Assembly (NCBI GenBank): GCA_046331225.1
Contig: JAXLRF010000008.1
Coordinates: 248,001-312,000, forward strand
Reading direction: 5' to 3'
Length of the DNA: 64,000 nt
Source of the DNA: VFMC01 sp046331225
GTDB lineage: Bacteria; Actinomycetota; Acidimicrobiia; Acidimicrobiales; Ilumatobacteraceae
Shown: positions 15,796-25,068 of the stretch, piece after piece
Layout of the letters: every line of letters starts with the position of its first letter
Position numbering within the stretch: the stretch's first letter is position 1
Notes under the pieces: model-generated
Database searches by the model: none
Told to the model about the DNA's origin: nothing
The model's input: only the letters and a program-made list of their open reading frames with translations
Made by a program: the position numbers and the translations under genes

Positions 15796-17595
15796 GTGAC
15801 CTCCCGCATCACCTCGGCGGTCGTCGCCGGCCTGTCCCTGCTGCTCGCGGCGACCACCTCGTCGACGCTCGTCGTGGCCGCCACCGCCGCGCCCGCCGCT
15901 GCCGCCTCCGGCGAGGAGGCCATCGAGATCCGGGCCGCCGGGCCGCTCGGTGCGATCTCGGTCCTCGGCGATTCCGTGCTGGTCGGCGCGGCCATCGAGC
16001 CGTCGCTGCCCACCAACCTGGCCGCGCTGGGGTGGGGACCGATCCGGTTCCGCGCCGGGCTCGGCTACACCGCGGGCAACTTCCAGCCGAGCGGCAGCAA
16101 GTTCTCGGTGGTCAACTGGATCAACTGGTGGCGAGCAGAGGGGTGGGACGCGCCCAACGTCGCGGTCAACCTCGGCAACAACGACGTCGGGTTCTGCAAG
16201 GCCGACATCGCCTGCAACGCGGGCACCATCCGCTACGTGCTCGACGCGATCGGGCCGGGGCACACCGTGTGGTGGAGCCGGATCACGCGGCTCTACACGC
16301 TGCAGGCCGAGGCCGATGCGTACAACGCGGCGCTCGATCTGGTCGCTGCCGAGCGCGGCAACCTGCGCATCTGGGACTGGCCGGCCGCGCAGGCGGCGAA
16401 CGCGATCCCGCTGTCGTGGGACGCGATCCACGTTCGCGACGCGACCGGGTACCGGCTGCGTTCGGTGCTGATGGCGGCCGACATCACCTCGCAGCTCGCC
16501 AGCGCCACGCGCACCGGCACCGACGCGCCGCTGCCGGCGGCGAGCGGCGCGGCGACCGAGTACCAGCCGCTCGCGCCCACTCGGGTGCTCGACACGCGCG
16601 ACCAGCCGAACGGTCGGCTCGCAGCGGGCGGGCAGGTGACGATCGATCTGTCGTCGCGCGTGCCGGCGGGCACGACGGCCGTCGCGGTCAACCTCACCAG
16701 CGTCGACCCGTCGACCGCCGGGTTCCTGACGGGTCATCCGTGCTCGCCGGTCCCGCCCACGGTGTCGAGCGCGAACTTCGCCGCGCACACCGACCGGGGT
16801 GCGCTCGCGGTGCTGCCGCTCGATGCCTCGCAGCACCTGTGCGTGCTCACGTCGTCGGCGGCCGACCTGGTGGTCGACCTGCAGGGCGCGTTCGTCGCCG
16901 ACGGTTCGCGGCTCGCCACGGTGGCGCCGCAGCGCCTGGCCGACACCCGCGACTCGGGACGCGTGTCGCCGCTCCGGCTCGACGTGCCGCTCGGCTCGAC
17001 CGCCGACGCCACCGGCGTGGTGCTCAACCTCACGGCCACCGGCGCGACGCGTCGCGGGTTCGTCACCGCGTACCCGTGCGGGGGTGCCGTGCCGACGGTG
17101 TCGAACGTCAACTTCGGTGTCGGCGAGACGGTGGCGGGTGCAGCGTTCGTACCGCTCGGCGACGGCGGCGACGTGTGCGTGTTCTCGAACGTGCAAGCCG
17201 ATGTCGACCTCGTCGTCGACCTGACGGGCGTGTTCAGCCCCACGGGTCCGCTCGCGTTCACACCGGCGACACCCACCCGCACCTACGACACCCGGGACGG
17301 CACCGGCGGATGGACGCCCGTGCAGGGTGCCGGGCAGACCACCGACGTACGCGTCGCACCGGCGACGGCCGTCGCGGTGACCGGCACGCTCACGATGGTC
17401 ACACCCGCCACGGCCGGGTTCCTCACGGCGTTCGGGTGCGGCGCACCGCCCTCGACGTCGAACGTCAACGCACCGAAGGGTGGGGTGCTCGCCAACTCGA
17501 TCACCACCGGCCTGGCCGCGGACGGGCGGCTGTGCGTGCGATCGTCGTCGACGTCGCACGTGGTGTTCGACACGACGGGCTGGTGGGCGCCGTGA
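15796..17595 (+). CDS. Secreted SGNH hydrolase with LDTR-repeat C-terminus (copy 1)
   Basis: A 599-aa protein. The GTG start gives a clean signal peptide (MTSRITSAVVAGLSLLLA, then a TAAPAAAA cleavage region). The SGNH domain spans ~residues 45-245: nucleophile VLGDSVLVG, oxyanion Asn in VNLGNNDVG, catalytic Asp-His in SWDAIHVRD. It is followed by three ~110-residue units, each opening with a DTR motif (RVLDTRDQ, RLADTRDS, RTYDTRDG) and containing VAVNLT, GFLT, two Cys residues and a closing VVDLxGxF. This repeat is frequent at the end of secreted actinobacterial proteins and is presumed to bind the envelope or a glycan. Its stop overlaps the GTG of the next SGNH gene (GTGA). Likely an extracellular esterase acting on polysaccharide acyl groups. 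Confidence 0.88.
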   Translation: MTSRITSAVVAGLSLLLAATTSSTLVVAATAAPAAAASGEEAIEIRAAGPLGAISVLGDSVLVGAAIEPSLPTNLAALGWGPIRFRAGLGYTAGNFQPSGSKFSVVNWINWWRAEGWDAPNVAVNLGNNDVGFCKADIACNAGTIRYVLDAIGPGHTVWWSRITRLYTLQAEADAYNAALDLVAAERGNLRIWDWPAAQAANAIPLSWDAIHVRDATGYRLRSVLMAADITSQLASATRTGTDAPLPAASGAATEYQPLAPTRVLDTRDQPNGRLAAGGQVTIDLSSRVPAGTTAVAVNLTSVDPSTAGFLTGHPCSPVPPTVSSANFAAHTDRGALAVLPLDASQHLCVLTSSAADLVVDLQGAFVADGSRLATVAPQRLADTRDSGRVSPLRLDVPLGSTADATGVVLNLTATGATRRGFVTAYPCGGAVPTVSNVNFGVGETVAGAAFVPLGDGGDVCVFSNVQADVDLVVDLTGVFSPTGPLAFTPATPTRTYDTRDGTGGWTPVQGAGQTTDVRVAPATAVAVTGTLTMVTPATAGFLTAFGCGAPPSTSNVNAPKGGVLANSITTGLAADGRLCVRSSSTSHVVFDTTGWWAP

Positions 17596-19319
17596 GCCGC
17601 CGTCGTGCGGTGATCGCAGCGCTCGTCACCACGCTGGCCGCCGTCGGTGCGATCTCACCCGTGTCACCGATCGTTCCGGTGGCGCCGGCCGCAGCCGACA
17701 CGATCTCCCGGGATCACCGGGTGTACTTCGTCACCGAGTCGGTCGGGCTCGGTGCCAAGTCCGCGCTGCCCGTGGCGTTCGGACCCGGCTGGCAGGTCAC
17801 CGTCGACGGCACGCCCGCGCTGTTCGTGGAGCAGCTCGAGTCGAAGCACGTCCGCCAGCGGATGGCCACCGATCCGTCGGTGTTCGGCGACATCGCCGTG
17901 GTCGCCGGCGGGCACAACTACCCCTACTGGGACCCGGCCCGCTTCGACCGTTCGGTCGACTCGATGATCCAGGCCTTGCACGAGGCGGGGGTCACCCGCA
18001 TCTTCTGGGTCACCCTGCGCGAGGTGAAGCCGCAGTACATCAGCGCGTCTGCGTGGCGGCAGGTCCAGCCGTACTTCTGGTACTTCCCGATCGTGAACGA
18101 CCACCTCGAGGCGGCGCTGCAGCGGCACCCCGATCTCACGCTGATCGACTGGACCGCGGTGGCCGACCGTCCCGACATCACCTACGACGCGATCCACCTC
18201 AACGCCGCCGGGGCCAAGCTGTACAGCGAGCTCGTGCGCGACACCGTGATCGGCACCACCGGACGGGCTGCGCGCAACAGCGTGTCGAGCGTGCCGGTGG
18301 CGGGGGTGAGCGGTGTGCCCGCCGGTGCCGCGGCCGTCGCGGTGAACCTCACGGTCACCAACCCTCGCTCCAGCGGGTTCCTCACGGCGTTCCCGTGCGG
18401 TGTGTCGCAGCCGCTCGCCAGCAACGCGAACTTCGTGCGCGACCAGGTGGTGGCCGCGTCGGCGATCGTGCCGGTGGGCGCCGACGGGTCGATCTGCGTG
18501 GGCAACAGCGAGCAGACCCACGTGCTCGTCGACGTCACCGGTTCGTTCCCCGCCGGGGGCGGGTTCGTGCCGATCACGCCGGTGCGGTTGGCCGACACGC
18601 GTGAGCCGTCGGGCAGTGCGCGCCCGCCGGCCGGGCAGCGACTCGTGGTGCACGTCGGTGCCACGCCAGGGGTGCCGGCCGGCGCCCGTGCGGTCGCGTT
18701 GTCGGTGACGGCCACGGACGCGGCTGCGGCCGGCTTCGTCAGCGTCGGCCCGTGCGACCGTCCGCTCGGCACCACGTCGAACGTCAACGTCGGCGCCGGG
18801 GGCACCGCGCCCAACCTGGTCGTCACACAACCCGATGCGAACGGCGACGTGTGCGTGGTGTCGAACGTGGCCACCCATCTGCTGGTCGATCTGTTCGGTG
18901 CGTTCACGTCGACGGCCGACATGGGCGTGGTCGACGCGACCCGGTTGCTCGACACCCGCGACGCCGGGTCGGCGACGGGCCGGCTCGGTGGGGGCAGCGT
19001 GGTCACCGTGCCGGTGGCCGGACGCGCCGGGGTGCCGGCCGACGCCACGGGCGTGGTGCTCAACCTGACGGCTGCCGCACCGGGCGCTGCCGGGTTCCTG
19101 ACCGCCTACCCGTGCGCTGCAGGGCGCCCGACGGCGTCGAACCTCAACGTCGTGCCGGGGGCAGATCGCGCCAACCTGGTCATCGTCGCACCCGACGCGA
19201 ACGGTGACGTGTGCGTCTACAGCTCGGGTCCGACCGACGTGGTGGTCGACGTGTTCGGGTGGTTCGGCGACGCGTTCGTCGGCACCACACCCACCCGCCT
19301 GCTCGACACCAGGAGCTGA
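17592..19319 (+). CDS. Secreted SGNH-like protein with LDTR-repeat C-terminus (copy 2, altered active-site blocks)
   Basis: A 575-aa protein coupled to copy 1. Signal peptide MSRRRAVIAALVTTLAAVGA. The N-terminal ~215 residues have the SGNH layout, but block I reads VTESVGLG instead of GDS and block III reads AGGHNY instead of GxND; the Asp-His block is normal (YDAIHLN). The nucleophile Ser and the Asp/His pair can still be placed, so activity is possible but uncertain. About three repeat units of the same kind as in copy 1 follow, and the protein stops directly after a new LLDTRS motif, as if the last unit were cut at its first strand. The frame is open far upstream, but that part overlaps copy 1 and is not coding. 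Confidence 0.85.
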   Translation: MSRRRAVIAALVTTLAAVGAISPVSPIVPVAPAAADTISRDHRVYFVTESVGLGAKSALPVAFGPGWQVTVDGTPALFVEQLESKHVRQRMATDPSVFGDIAVVAGGHNYPYWDPARFDRSVDSMIQALHEAGVTRIFWVTLREVKPQYISASAWRQVQPYFWYFPIVNDHLEAALQRHPDLTLIDWTAVADRPDITYDAIHLNAAGAKLYSELVRDTVIGTTGRAARNSVSSVPVAGVSGVPAGAAAVAVNLTVTNPRSSGFLTAFPCGVSQPLASNANFVRDQVVAASAIVPVGADGSICVGNSEQTHVLVDVTGSFPAGGGFVPITPVRLADTREPSGSARPPAGQRLVVHVGATPGVPAGARAVALSVTATDAAAAGFVSVGPCDRPLGTTSNVNVGAGGTAPNLVVTQPDANGDVCVVSNVATHLLVDLFGAFTSTADMGVVDATRLLDTRDAGSATGRLGGGSVVTVPVAGRAGVPADATGVVLNLTAAAPGAAGFLTAYPCAAGRPTASNLNVVPGADRANLVIVAPDANGDVCVYSSGPTDVVVDVFGWFGDAFVGTTPTRLLDTRS

Positions 19320-19429
19320 TCTCGAACTTTCCCGTCTCGAGCTGCAACGGATCGCCGGGCTCGGGCGTGGAAGAAGCTATGAAGATCGCCATGGCCGGGC
19401 AGATGGCCGGCAGTGCCGGGGAGGTACCC

Positions 19430-19912
19430 GTGAGCGGCGTGAGCTGGAACGGGGCCGAGAGCGTGTACACGCAGGCGTATCGCGACCTGTTGCGGGTCGC
19501 GTACGTGCTGACGGGCTCGGGTGCGGCCGCCGAGGACGTCGTTCACGACGTGTTCTGCCGCGTCGGCCCCCGCATCGCCGAACTCGACAACCCCGCCGCG
19601 TACCTGCGGGTCGCGGTGGTCAACCAGTGCCGCTCGATCCACCGGCGGCTGAAGCGGGCCCCCAAGCTCGACCGGCCGTCCGAGATCGTGCTCGACACGG
19701 GGCTGACCGAACTGCGAGACGCGCTGCAGGCACTGCCCGCTCGTCAGCGCACCGCCATCGTGCTCCGCTACCTGTGCGACCTGCCCGAGGCAGAGATCGC
19801 CGACATCCTCGATTGCCGCCCCACCACGGTGCGCACGCTCGTGCACCGTGGCCTGGCCGACCTGCGCACCCGGATCGCGGATCCGGCACGAAGGGACGAC
19901 GACCATGCCTGA
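19430..19912 (+). CDS. ECF sigma factor (SigE-like), coupled to a membrane protein
   Basis: A 160-aa protein with sigma-70 region 2 (VYTQAYRDLLRVAYVLTG, AAEDVVHDVFCRVG) and region 4 (ALPARQRTAIVLRYLCDLPE, then ADILDCRPTTVRTLVHRGL). I use the GTG at 19430 because a strong GGGGAGGT Shine-Dalgarno lies 6-7 nt upstream and region 2 begins nine residues later. An in-frame ATG at 19379 would add 17 residues and has only a weak site. The stop overlaps the start of the next gene by 8 nt. ECF factors are normally held by a co-encoded anti-sigma factor, the likely role of the neighbour. Confidence 0.88.
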   Translation: MSGVSWNGAESVYTQAYRDLLRVAYVLTGSGAAAEDVVHDVFCRVGPRIAELDNPAAYLRVAVVNQCRSIHRRLKRAPKLDRPSEIVLDTGLTELRDALQALPARQRTAIVLRYLCDLPEAEIADILDCRPTTVRTLVHRGLADLRTRIADPARRDDDHA

Positions 19913-21917
19913 CCAGCACACCTCCCACGACCCCGCCGATGCCGGCTTCGAGACGCTGCTCCGCCAGCGCCTGCACCAGCTGGCAGACCACGCACCCACC
20001 ACGGTGCACACGCTCGACGAGATCCGGGTGCAGCACGCCCGTCCCGACCGTGTGCGCCGCGAGGGCCGACACCGTCGCGCCGCGGGCATCGGTGCCACGG
20101 TGGCCGCGCTGCTGGGCGGCATCGGCTTCACCGCCGTCGCGCTCAACGGCGCAGGCTCGGCGGGCGCGGCCAGCCCGGAGGACGCGGTGCGCACCTTCCT
20201 CGAGGCGACGGCCGATCAGGACGTGTTCGGCATGATCGACGCGCTCGACCCGACCGAGGTGCCGGCGGCCCGCGCAGCGGCCGAGCGGGGCCGCGACGAT
20301 GCCGTCGCAGCCGGCCTGGTGACCGACGGTTTCCGGCTCGACGACCTGGCCGGGCTCGACGTCGAGTTCGCCGATCTCGCCCTCAGCACCGATCAGGTCG
20401 CGCCCGACCTCGCCGTCGTCAGCGCCACCGGCTCGGCCGACTGGACCTTCGACCCGGCGACGTTCCCGTTCGGCACCGAGATCCTCGACGCCGTCGGGGA
20501 CGACCTGTCGGCGCAGCGCGGCTCGATCGGGCTGGGCGAGGGCGACGCCGCCGAGCTCGACCCGGCCATGCTCGCGACCGTCGAGCGCGACGGCCGCTGG
20601 TACGTGAGCGTGAGCTACACGATCGGCGAGTACGCACGTCGATCCGCCGACCTGCCGATGCCGACGGCGTCGCTGTCGCCGGTCGGCTCGCCCACACCCG
20701 AGGCCGCGGCCGACGAGTTCTGGGCGAACATGCTCGACCTCGACCTCGCCGGCGGGCTCGCCCAGGCCGCGCCGGGCGAGGGCGACGCGGTGCGCCGCTA
20801 CGCGCCGCTGCTGATCGATCAGACCGCCGGGACGATCTCGTCGTCCAAGGCAGACGGCTACTCGCTGCGGCTGACGGCCGCCTCGTACGAGGTGTCGGGC
20901 GACGGCGACCGGCGGACGATCGTGCCCACCACCTTCACCATCGAGGGCACCGTGGCCGAGGCGGAGCAGTACGGCGTGTACGACCCGAGCCTGGCCACCG
21001 TGATCAGCCCCGATGACGGCAGCGGCTTCTACGTCGTGCCGGCGGGGCAGCCGGTGCCGCTCACGGTCGACGGCCTCGAGCTGCAGACCGACTACGACCT
21101 GTTCCCCTCGGATCTGACGAACTACACCAACTCCGACTCGTCGGGCATCGTGACGCCGCTGCCCGAGAAGGCGCCGTCGACCGGACCGTTGCCGCTGCGC
21201 ATCGAGCGCGCCGCGGACGGCTGCACCACCTTCAGCGGCGACGGGACGGCGAGCGTGTTCGGTCCGATCGACGAGTCGATGCTCGACGACTACAGCAACG
21301 CCACCGGCTTCGTGCCCGTCGACACCACGACGTGGCGCAACTGCGACGACGCCGTCGCGGGCATCAGCGCCCTCGCGCTCTTCAGCACGACCGGACTCAC
21401 CGAGCTGCCGGCGATCCAGGTGGTCGAGGTCGACGGCCAGTGGTACGTCTCGCCGGTCGGCACGCTCGGTGCACTCGTGCTCGAGATGATCGACAGCGTC
21501 CGCGACGCCGGCTCGCTGCTCGACAGCCCGCTCGCGTTCTGGGTGATCGGCATCGACCGCGCCACGCTCGAGTACACGTTCAACGGTCTGACGCCGTCGC
21601 AGCTGAGCCCGGAGTGCCAGGCGATCGTCACTGTCGAGGGTGGGCTCGTGACCGGCGCCCGTGACGACATGACGAGCGCCGAGGCACGCGCCTGCTGGCG
21701 GAGCGACGTGTACAGCCCGACGGCGTTCGAGGGCACGGGTGGCGAGGGCGTCGCCACCACCGGCACGGTGTACGTCGGCGAGGACGGTTCGGTCACCGAG
21801 GCCACCGAGGTGCCTGCGTCGGTGCCGTCCGAGACCGTCGCCACGCCGGCGACCGTCGTCGAGGGTGCACCGACCTCGACCCCGCCGCTCGCCGACGCCA
21901 CCACCGTCGCTCCCTGA
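19905..21917 (+). CDS. Single-TM extracytoplasmic protein, candidate anti-sigma partner
   Basis: A 670-aa protein. It has a ~60-residue cytoplasmic part rich in Arg and His (TLLRQRLHQLADHAPTTVHT), one TM segment (GIGATVAALLGGIGFTAVAL), then ~580 residues outside the membrane. The outer part contains two or three similar modules of NTF2/DUF4878-like character (EDAVRTFLEATADQDVFGMI, EAAADEFWANMLDLD, DGRWYVSVSY and GQWYVSPVGTL) and an acidic, Thr/Ser/Pro-rich end. No zinc anti-sigma HxxxCxxC motif is present. The 8-nt overlap with the sigma gene makes it a probable anti-sigma or sensor, much larger than usual. Confidence 0.75.
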   Translation: MPDQHTSHDPADAGFETLLRQRLHQLADHAPTTVHTLDEIRVQHARPDRVRREGRHRRAAGIGATVAALLGGIGFTAVALNGAGSAGAASPEDAVRTFLEATADQDVFGMIDALDPTEVPAARAAAERGRDDAVAAGLVTDGFRLDDLAGLDVEFADLALSTDQVAPDLAVVSATGSADWTFDPATFPFGTEILDAVGDDLSAQRGSIGLGEGDAAELDPAMLATVERDGRWYVSVSYTIGEYARRSADLPMPTASLSPVGSPTPEAAADEFWANMLDLDLAGGLAQAAPGEGDAVRRYAPLLIDQTAGTISSSKADGYSLRLTAASYEVSGDGDRRTIVPTTFTIEGTVAEAEQYGVYDPSLATVISPDDGSGFYVVPAGQPVPLTVDGLELQTDYDLFPSDLTNYTNSDSSGIVTPLPEKAPSTGPLPLRIERAADGCTTFSGDGTASVFGPIDESMLDDYSNATGFVPVDTTTWRNCDDAVAGISALALFSTTGLTELPAIQVVEVDGQWYVSPVGTLGALVLEMIDSVRDAGSLLDSPLAFWVIGIDRATLEYTFNGLTPSQLSPECQAIVTVEGGLVTGARDDMTSAEARACWRSDVYSPTAFEGTGGEGVATTGTVYVGEDGSVTEATEVPASVPSETVATPATVVEGAPTSTPPLADATTVAP

Positions 21918-21918
21918 C

Positions 21919-21932
21919 CGGCGGGTCCGCCG
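21919..21932. terminator. Small hairpin between convergent genes
   Basis: CGGCGG-GT-CCGCCG in the 22-bp gap between the sigma partner gene and the second GGDEF-EAL gene. Weak evidence. Confidence 0.25.
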
Positions 21933-21939
21933 TCCGAGT

Positions 21940-24909
21940 TCAGTCGCGGTCGGCGGCGTCGCGGCCGATCAGCGGTCGCAGCAGGCGGGCGAGTTCCTCG
22001 TCGTGACCGGTGCGCCGACGCGACTGGGGCACCGGCGGCGGACCGAACGGGGTGCTCGCGTGAGCGACCGGTGGTGCGAAGGCGTCGGGCGATGCCGAGA
22101 CGGGCGGAGCCGGCTGTTCGGCCACCGCCACGGCCGACGCCGGGCGGGCCGGCGGTGCGGCGGGCGGCGGACCGGCGATCACCGGGCCGGCCGGACCGGC
22201 CAAGGGCGCCGGCGCCGGTGCCCGCAGCGGGGCCGAGGTCTCGATCACCACCGGTGCCGGGGCGACGTCGACCGCGATCACGAAGTCGACCGGGTGCTGC
22301 TCGCGCTCTTTCTCGCTCAGGTCGTGCAGCATCGCCGCCATCGACGTGGCGCTCAGTGGCTCGCTGACGAGGAAGCCCTGCGTGAAGTCGCAGCCCATCT
22401 CGGCCAACGCCTCGACCTGGGTCTCGTCCTCGACGCCCTCGCCGATGGTCTGCATCTGCAGGTTGTGTGCCATCGCGATGATCGTGCGGGTGAGCGCGTC
22501 CTCGCCCCGGGCGATGCCCTGCACGAACTCGCGGTCGATCTTGATGATGTCGAGCGGCAGCTTCTGCACGTAGGCGAGCGAGCTGTAGCCCGTGCCGAAG
22601 TCGTCGAGCGCCACGCGCACGCCGAGGTCGCGCACGGCGACGAGCTCCTCGGCCGCGCTGTCGGGGTCGTCGATGAGCATCGACTCGGTGATCTCGAGCA
22701 CGAGGCGATGGGGAGCGAGACCGCTCTCGTCGAGCGCGGCCTTCACGTGATCGGCCATCGAGGCGCCGCGCAGCTGGCTCGCCGACAGGTTCACCGTGAC
22801 GAACAGCGACTCGTCGGCCCAGCCGGCCGCGGTGAGGCACGCCTGGCGGATCGACCACCAGCCGATCGGGATGATCACGCCGGTCTGCTCGGCGATCTCG
22901 ACGAAGTCGGCCGGTGACACCGAGCCGTACACGTGGTGGTTCCAGCGGATCAGCGCTTCGGCGCCGACCAGACGGCCGTCACGTACCCGGACGATCGGCT
23001 GGTACACGAGTGCGAACTGCTCGCGGCCGAGCGCCGATGCGAGGTCGCGGCGGTACTCCTCGGAGCGGGCGATCTCGTGCTCGAGCTCGGCGTCGAACAC
23101 CTCGATGAACCCCTTGCCGCGACGCTTGGCGCGGTACATCGCGAAGTCGGCGTTGCGCAGCACCTCGGAGGCGTTCTCCTCCTCCTCGGGCTGGGCGATG
23201 CCGACGCTGCACGAGGCGGCGACGGTGTGGAACTGGCTGAGGACGATCGGGTCGCGCAGGTCGGCCACGATCGCGCCGGCCAGCATCGCGACGTGGTGCG
23301 GCGTGCTGTCGGGCAGCAGCGCGGCGAACTCGTCACCGCCGAGGCGTGCCGGCAGGCCGATCGAGTCGGGGATGTGCGCGGCCATGGTCGACGCCACGTG
23401 CTTGAGCAGCACGTCGCCGGCCTCGTGGCCCATCGTGTCGTTGACGATCTTGAAGTCGTCGAGGTCGATGAACATGATCACCGGCCGCGACCCCTTCGCG
23501 AGCTCCTTGTTGAGCCGTGACAGGAACTTGGCGCGGTTGGCCAGGCCGGTCAGCTCGTCGTGGTCGGCTCGGAAGCTGAGCTGCTTCTGCAGGGTGCGGG
23601 TGGCGGTGACGTCGCGCATCGTCACCACCACGCCGGCCACGGCCGGGTTGTGGATGAGGTTGACGGCGGTGAGCTCGAGCAGGCGAGGCGTGCCGTTGCT
23701 GTGCTTGGCGGTCGCCTCGATCGTGATCGATCCCTCGGGCAGTTGGGCGAGGATGCGCTGCACCGTCACGGGCCACGTGTCGTGCGTGGGCGTCAGCTCG
23801 AGGTCGAAGATCGACCGTCCGATCCAGGTCTGCGAGTCCACTCCGAGCACGGTGGCCACGGCGCCGCTCGTGTACGAGATGGTCTGGTTCGCGTCGACCA
23901 GCACGACGATGTCCGACGAGCGCTCGACCAGCGAGGCGAGACGGTCCTTGCCGCGTCGTTCGGTGAGGTCGCGCACGCTCACGGCCAGACCCCAGAGGCG
24001 GATGAGCGCGAGCGTGGTCACCAGCGCGGTCGTCACGCCGGCCAGCAGGATCGTCGAGCGCTTGGCGTCGTCGGAGATCGTGAGGATGATCAGCACCACC
24101 TGCGGCACCAGTGCGCAGAGGGCGATGGTGGCGAGCCGCAGCCGGTCGAGGCGGACCGCCTCGTGGGCGACGACGGCGCGCTCGGTGCCGGTGCGGTCGA
24201 GCGCCGCCGCGGCGAACAGCAGCAGCGAGGCCGCGGTGAGCCCCTGGATCACCTGGTTGCCGCGCGAGCCCTCGGCCATGTACGCCCAGTAGCTGAGGAC
24301 GTTCGCGATCAGGCGGGTGATCAGCCCGGCGAGCAGCACGGAGAACGAGCGGTTGCGGGCCTGGTAGCCGAGCGACAGGCGGGCGGCGAGAGCGACGAGC
24401 ACGAGGTCGGAGGCGGGCAGCGCGAGCGACAGCATCCGGTCGGCGTCGGTGAGCGTCGACCGGCCGAGCGCCGGTTCGATGAGGAAGACCCAGAGCACCA
24501 GCGTGGCGGTGAGCGACACGATCGTCGCCTCGATCGCGAGGTAGCGCTCCTTGATGGGGGAGCGTTCGGCGATCATCGCGATCAAGCCGAGCGCGATCAG
24601 GGTGCGGTCGGGGGCGCGCAGCAGCCCGGCCAGTCCGTCGAGGGTGGTGGTGTCGAAGGTGCGGTCGGCGAACGTGAGCGCGTACGACGCGGTGGTCATC
24701 ACGCACGAGCCGGCGATCGCGAGCCATGCGACCCGGTCGCCGTGCAGACGCAGACGCGAACCTCGCAGGGCGGCGATGGCCGCGATCAGCGCGGGCACCA
24801 CGAGCCAGCGCTGCGACGAGTCGAAGGGCATGCGGGTACGCCATGCGTAGGCGCCGCTCGCCGCGACGGCGCACGCGACGAGGAACGACACCGATGCCCG
24901 CTGCTTCAC
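21940..24909 (-). CDS. Membrane PAS-GGDEF-EAL c-di-GMP enzyme with Pro/Ala-rich tail
   Basis: About 989 aa from a GTG start giving MKQRASVSFLVACAVAASGA, whose first TM follows at once. A TTG 63 nt upstream is an alternative start. Roughly nine TM segments reach to ~320, followed by PAS (~330-450; LVERSSDIVVLVDANQTISY), GGDEF (motif at ~524, intact) and EAL (~651, GAEALIRWN; LEITESML, DDFGTGYSSLAYV, IKIDREFV, EGVEDE). Both catalytic halves look complete. After the EAL domain come ~120 residues of low-complexity Ala/Pro ending in a charged RRRTGHDEELARLLRPLIG, absent from the first GGDEF-EAL protein in this window. Transcribed convergently to the sigma operon. No clear -10 or Shine-Dalgarno decides the start. 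Confidence 0.88.
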   Translation of the reverse strand: MKQRASVSFLVACAVAASGAYAWRTRMPFDSSQRWLVVPALIAAIAALRGSRLRLHGDRVAWLAIAGSCVMTTASYALTFADRTFDTTTLDGLAGLLRAPDRTLIALGLIAMIAERSPIKERYLAIEATIVSLTATLVLWVFLIEPALGRSTLTDADRMLSLALPASDLVLVALAARLSLGYQARNRSFSVLLAGLITRLIANVLSYWAYMAEGSRGNQVIQGLTAASLLLFAAAALDRTGTERAVVAHEAVRLDRLRLATIALCALVPQVVLIILTISDDAKRSTILLAGVTTALVTTLALIRLWGLAVSVRDLTERRGKDRLASLVERSSDIVVLVDANQTISYTSGAVATVLGVDSQTWIGRSIFDLELTPTHDTWPVTVQRILAQLPEGSITIEATAKHSNGTPRLLELTAVNLIHNPAVAGVVVTMRDVTATRTLQKQLSFRADHDELTGLANRAKFLSRLNKELAKGSRPVIMFIDLDDFKIVNDTMGHEAGDVLLKHVASTMAAHIPDSIGLPARLGGDEFAALLPDSTPHHVAMLAGAIVADLRDPIVLSQFHTVAASCSVGIAQPEEEENASEVLRNADFAMYRAKRRGKGFIEVFDAELEHEIARSEEYRRDLASALGREQFALVYQPIVRVRDGRLVGAEALIRWNHHVYGSVSPADFVEIAEQTGVIIPIGWWSIRQACLTAAGWADESLFVTVNLSASQLRGASMADHVKAALDESGLAPHRLVLEITESMLIDDPDSAAEELVAVRDLGVRVALDDFGTGYSSLAYVQKLPLDIIKIDREFVQGIARGEDALTRTIIAMAHNLQMQTIGEGVEDETQVEALAEMGCDFTQGFLVSEPLSATSMAAMLHDLSEKEREQHPVDFVIAVDVAPAPVVIETSAPLRAPAPAPLAGPAGPVIAGPPPAAPPARPASAVAVAEQPAPPVSASPDAFAPPVAHASTPFGPPPVPQSRRRTGHDEELARLLRPLIGRDAADRD

Positions 24910-25068
24910 CGACGAGAGACATCGGCTCTGTGCTCCGTCATCTTGAACCCGCAGGGTGGCCGCAAGCCTCAAGTTCTGGGCAAGCGGACGCCGCTCGGCG
25001 GTCGCCTGGTGCGTGATCGGCGGGCGCCGGGCCGGGCGCCGGGGTGGGCGCGGTGTCGCCCGGGTGCG

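Noticed and set aside
14787..17591. N-terminal extension of the second SGNH gene
   Set aside because: The frame is open, but it overlaps the OatA-like gene and SGNH copy 1. A signal peptide starts at 17592.
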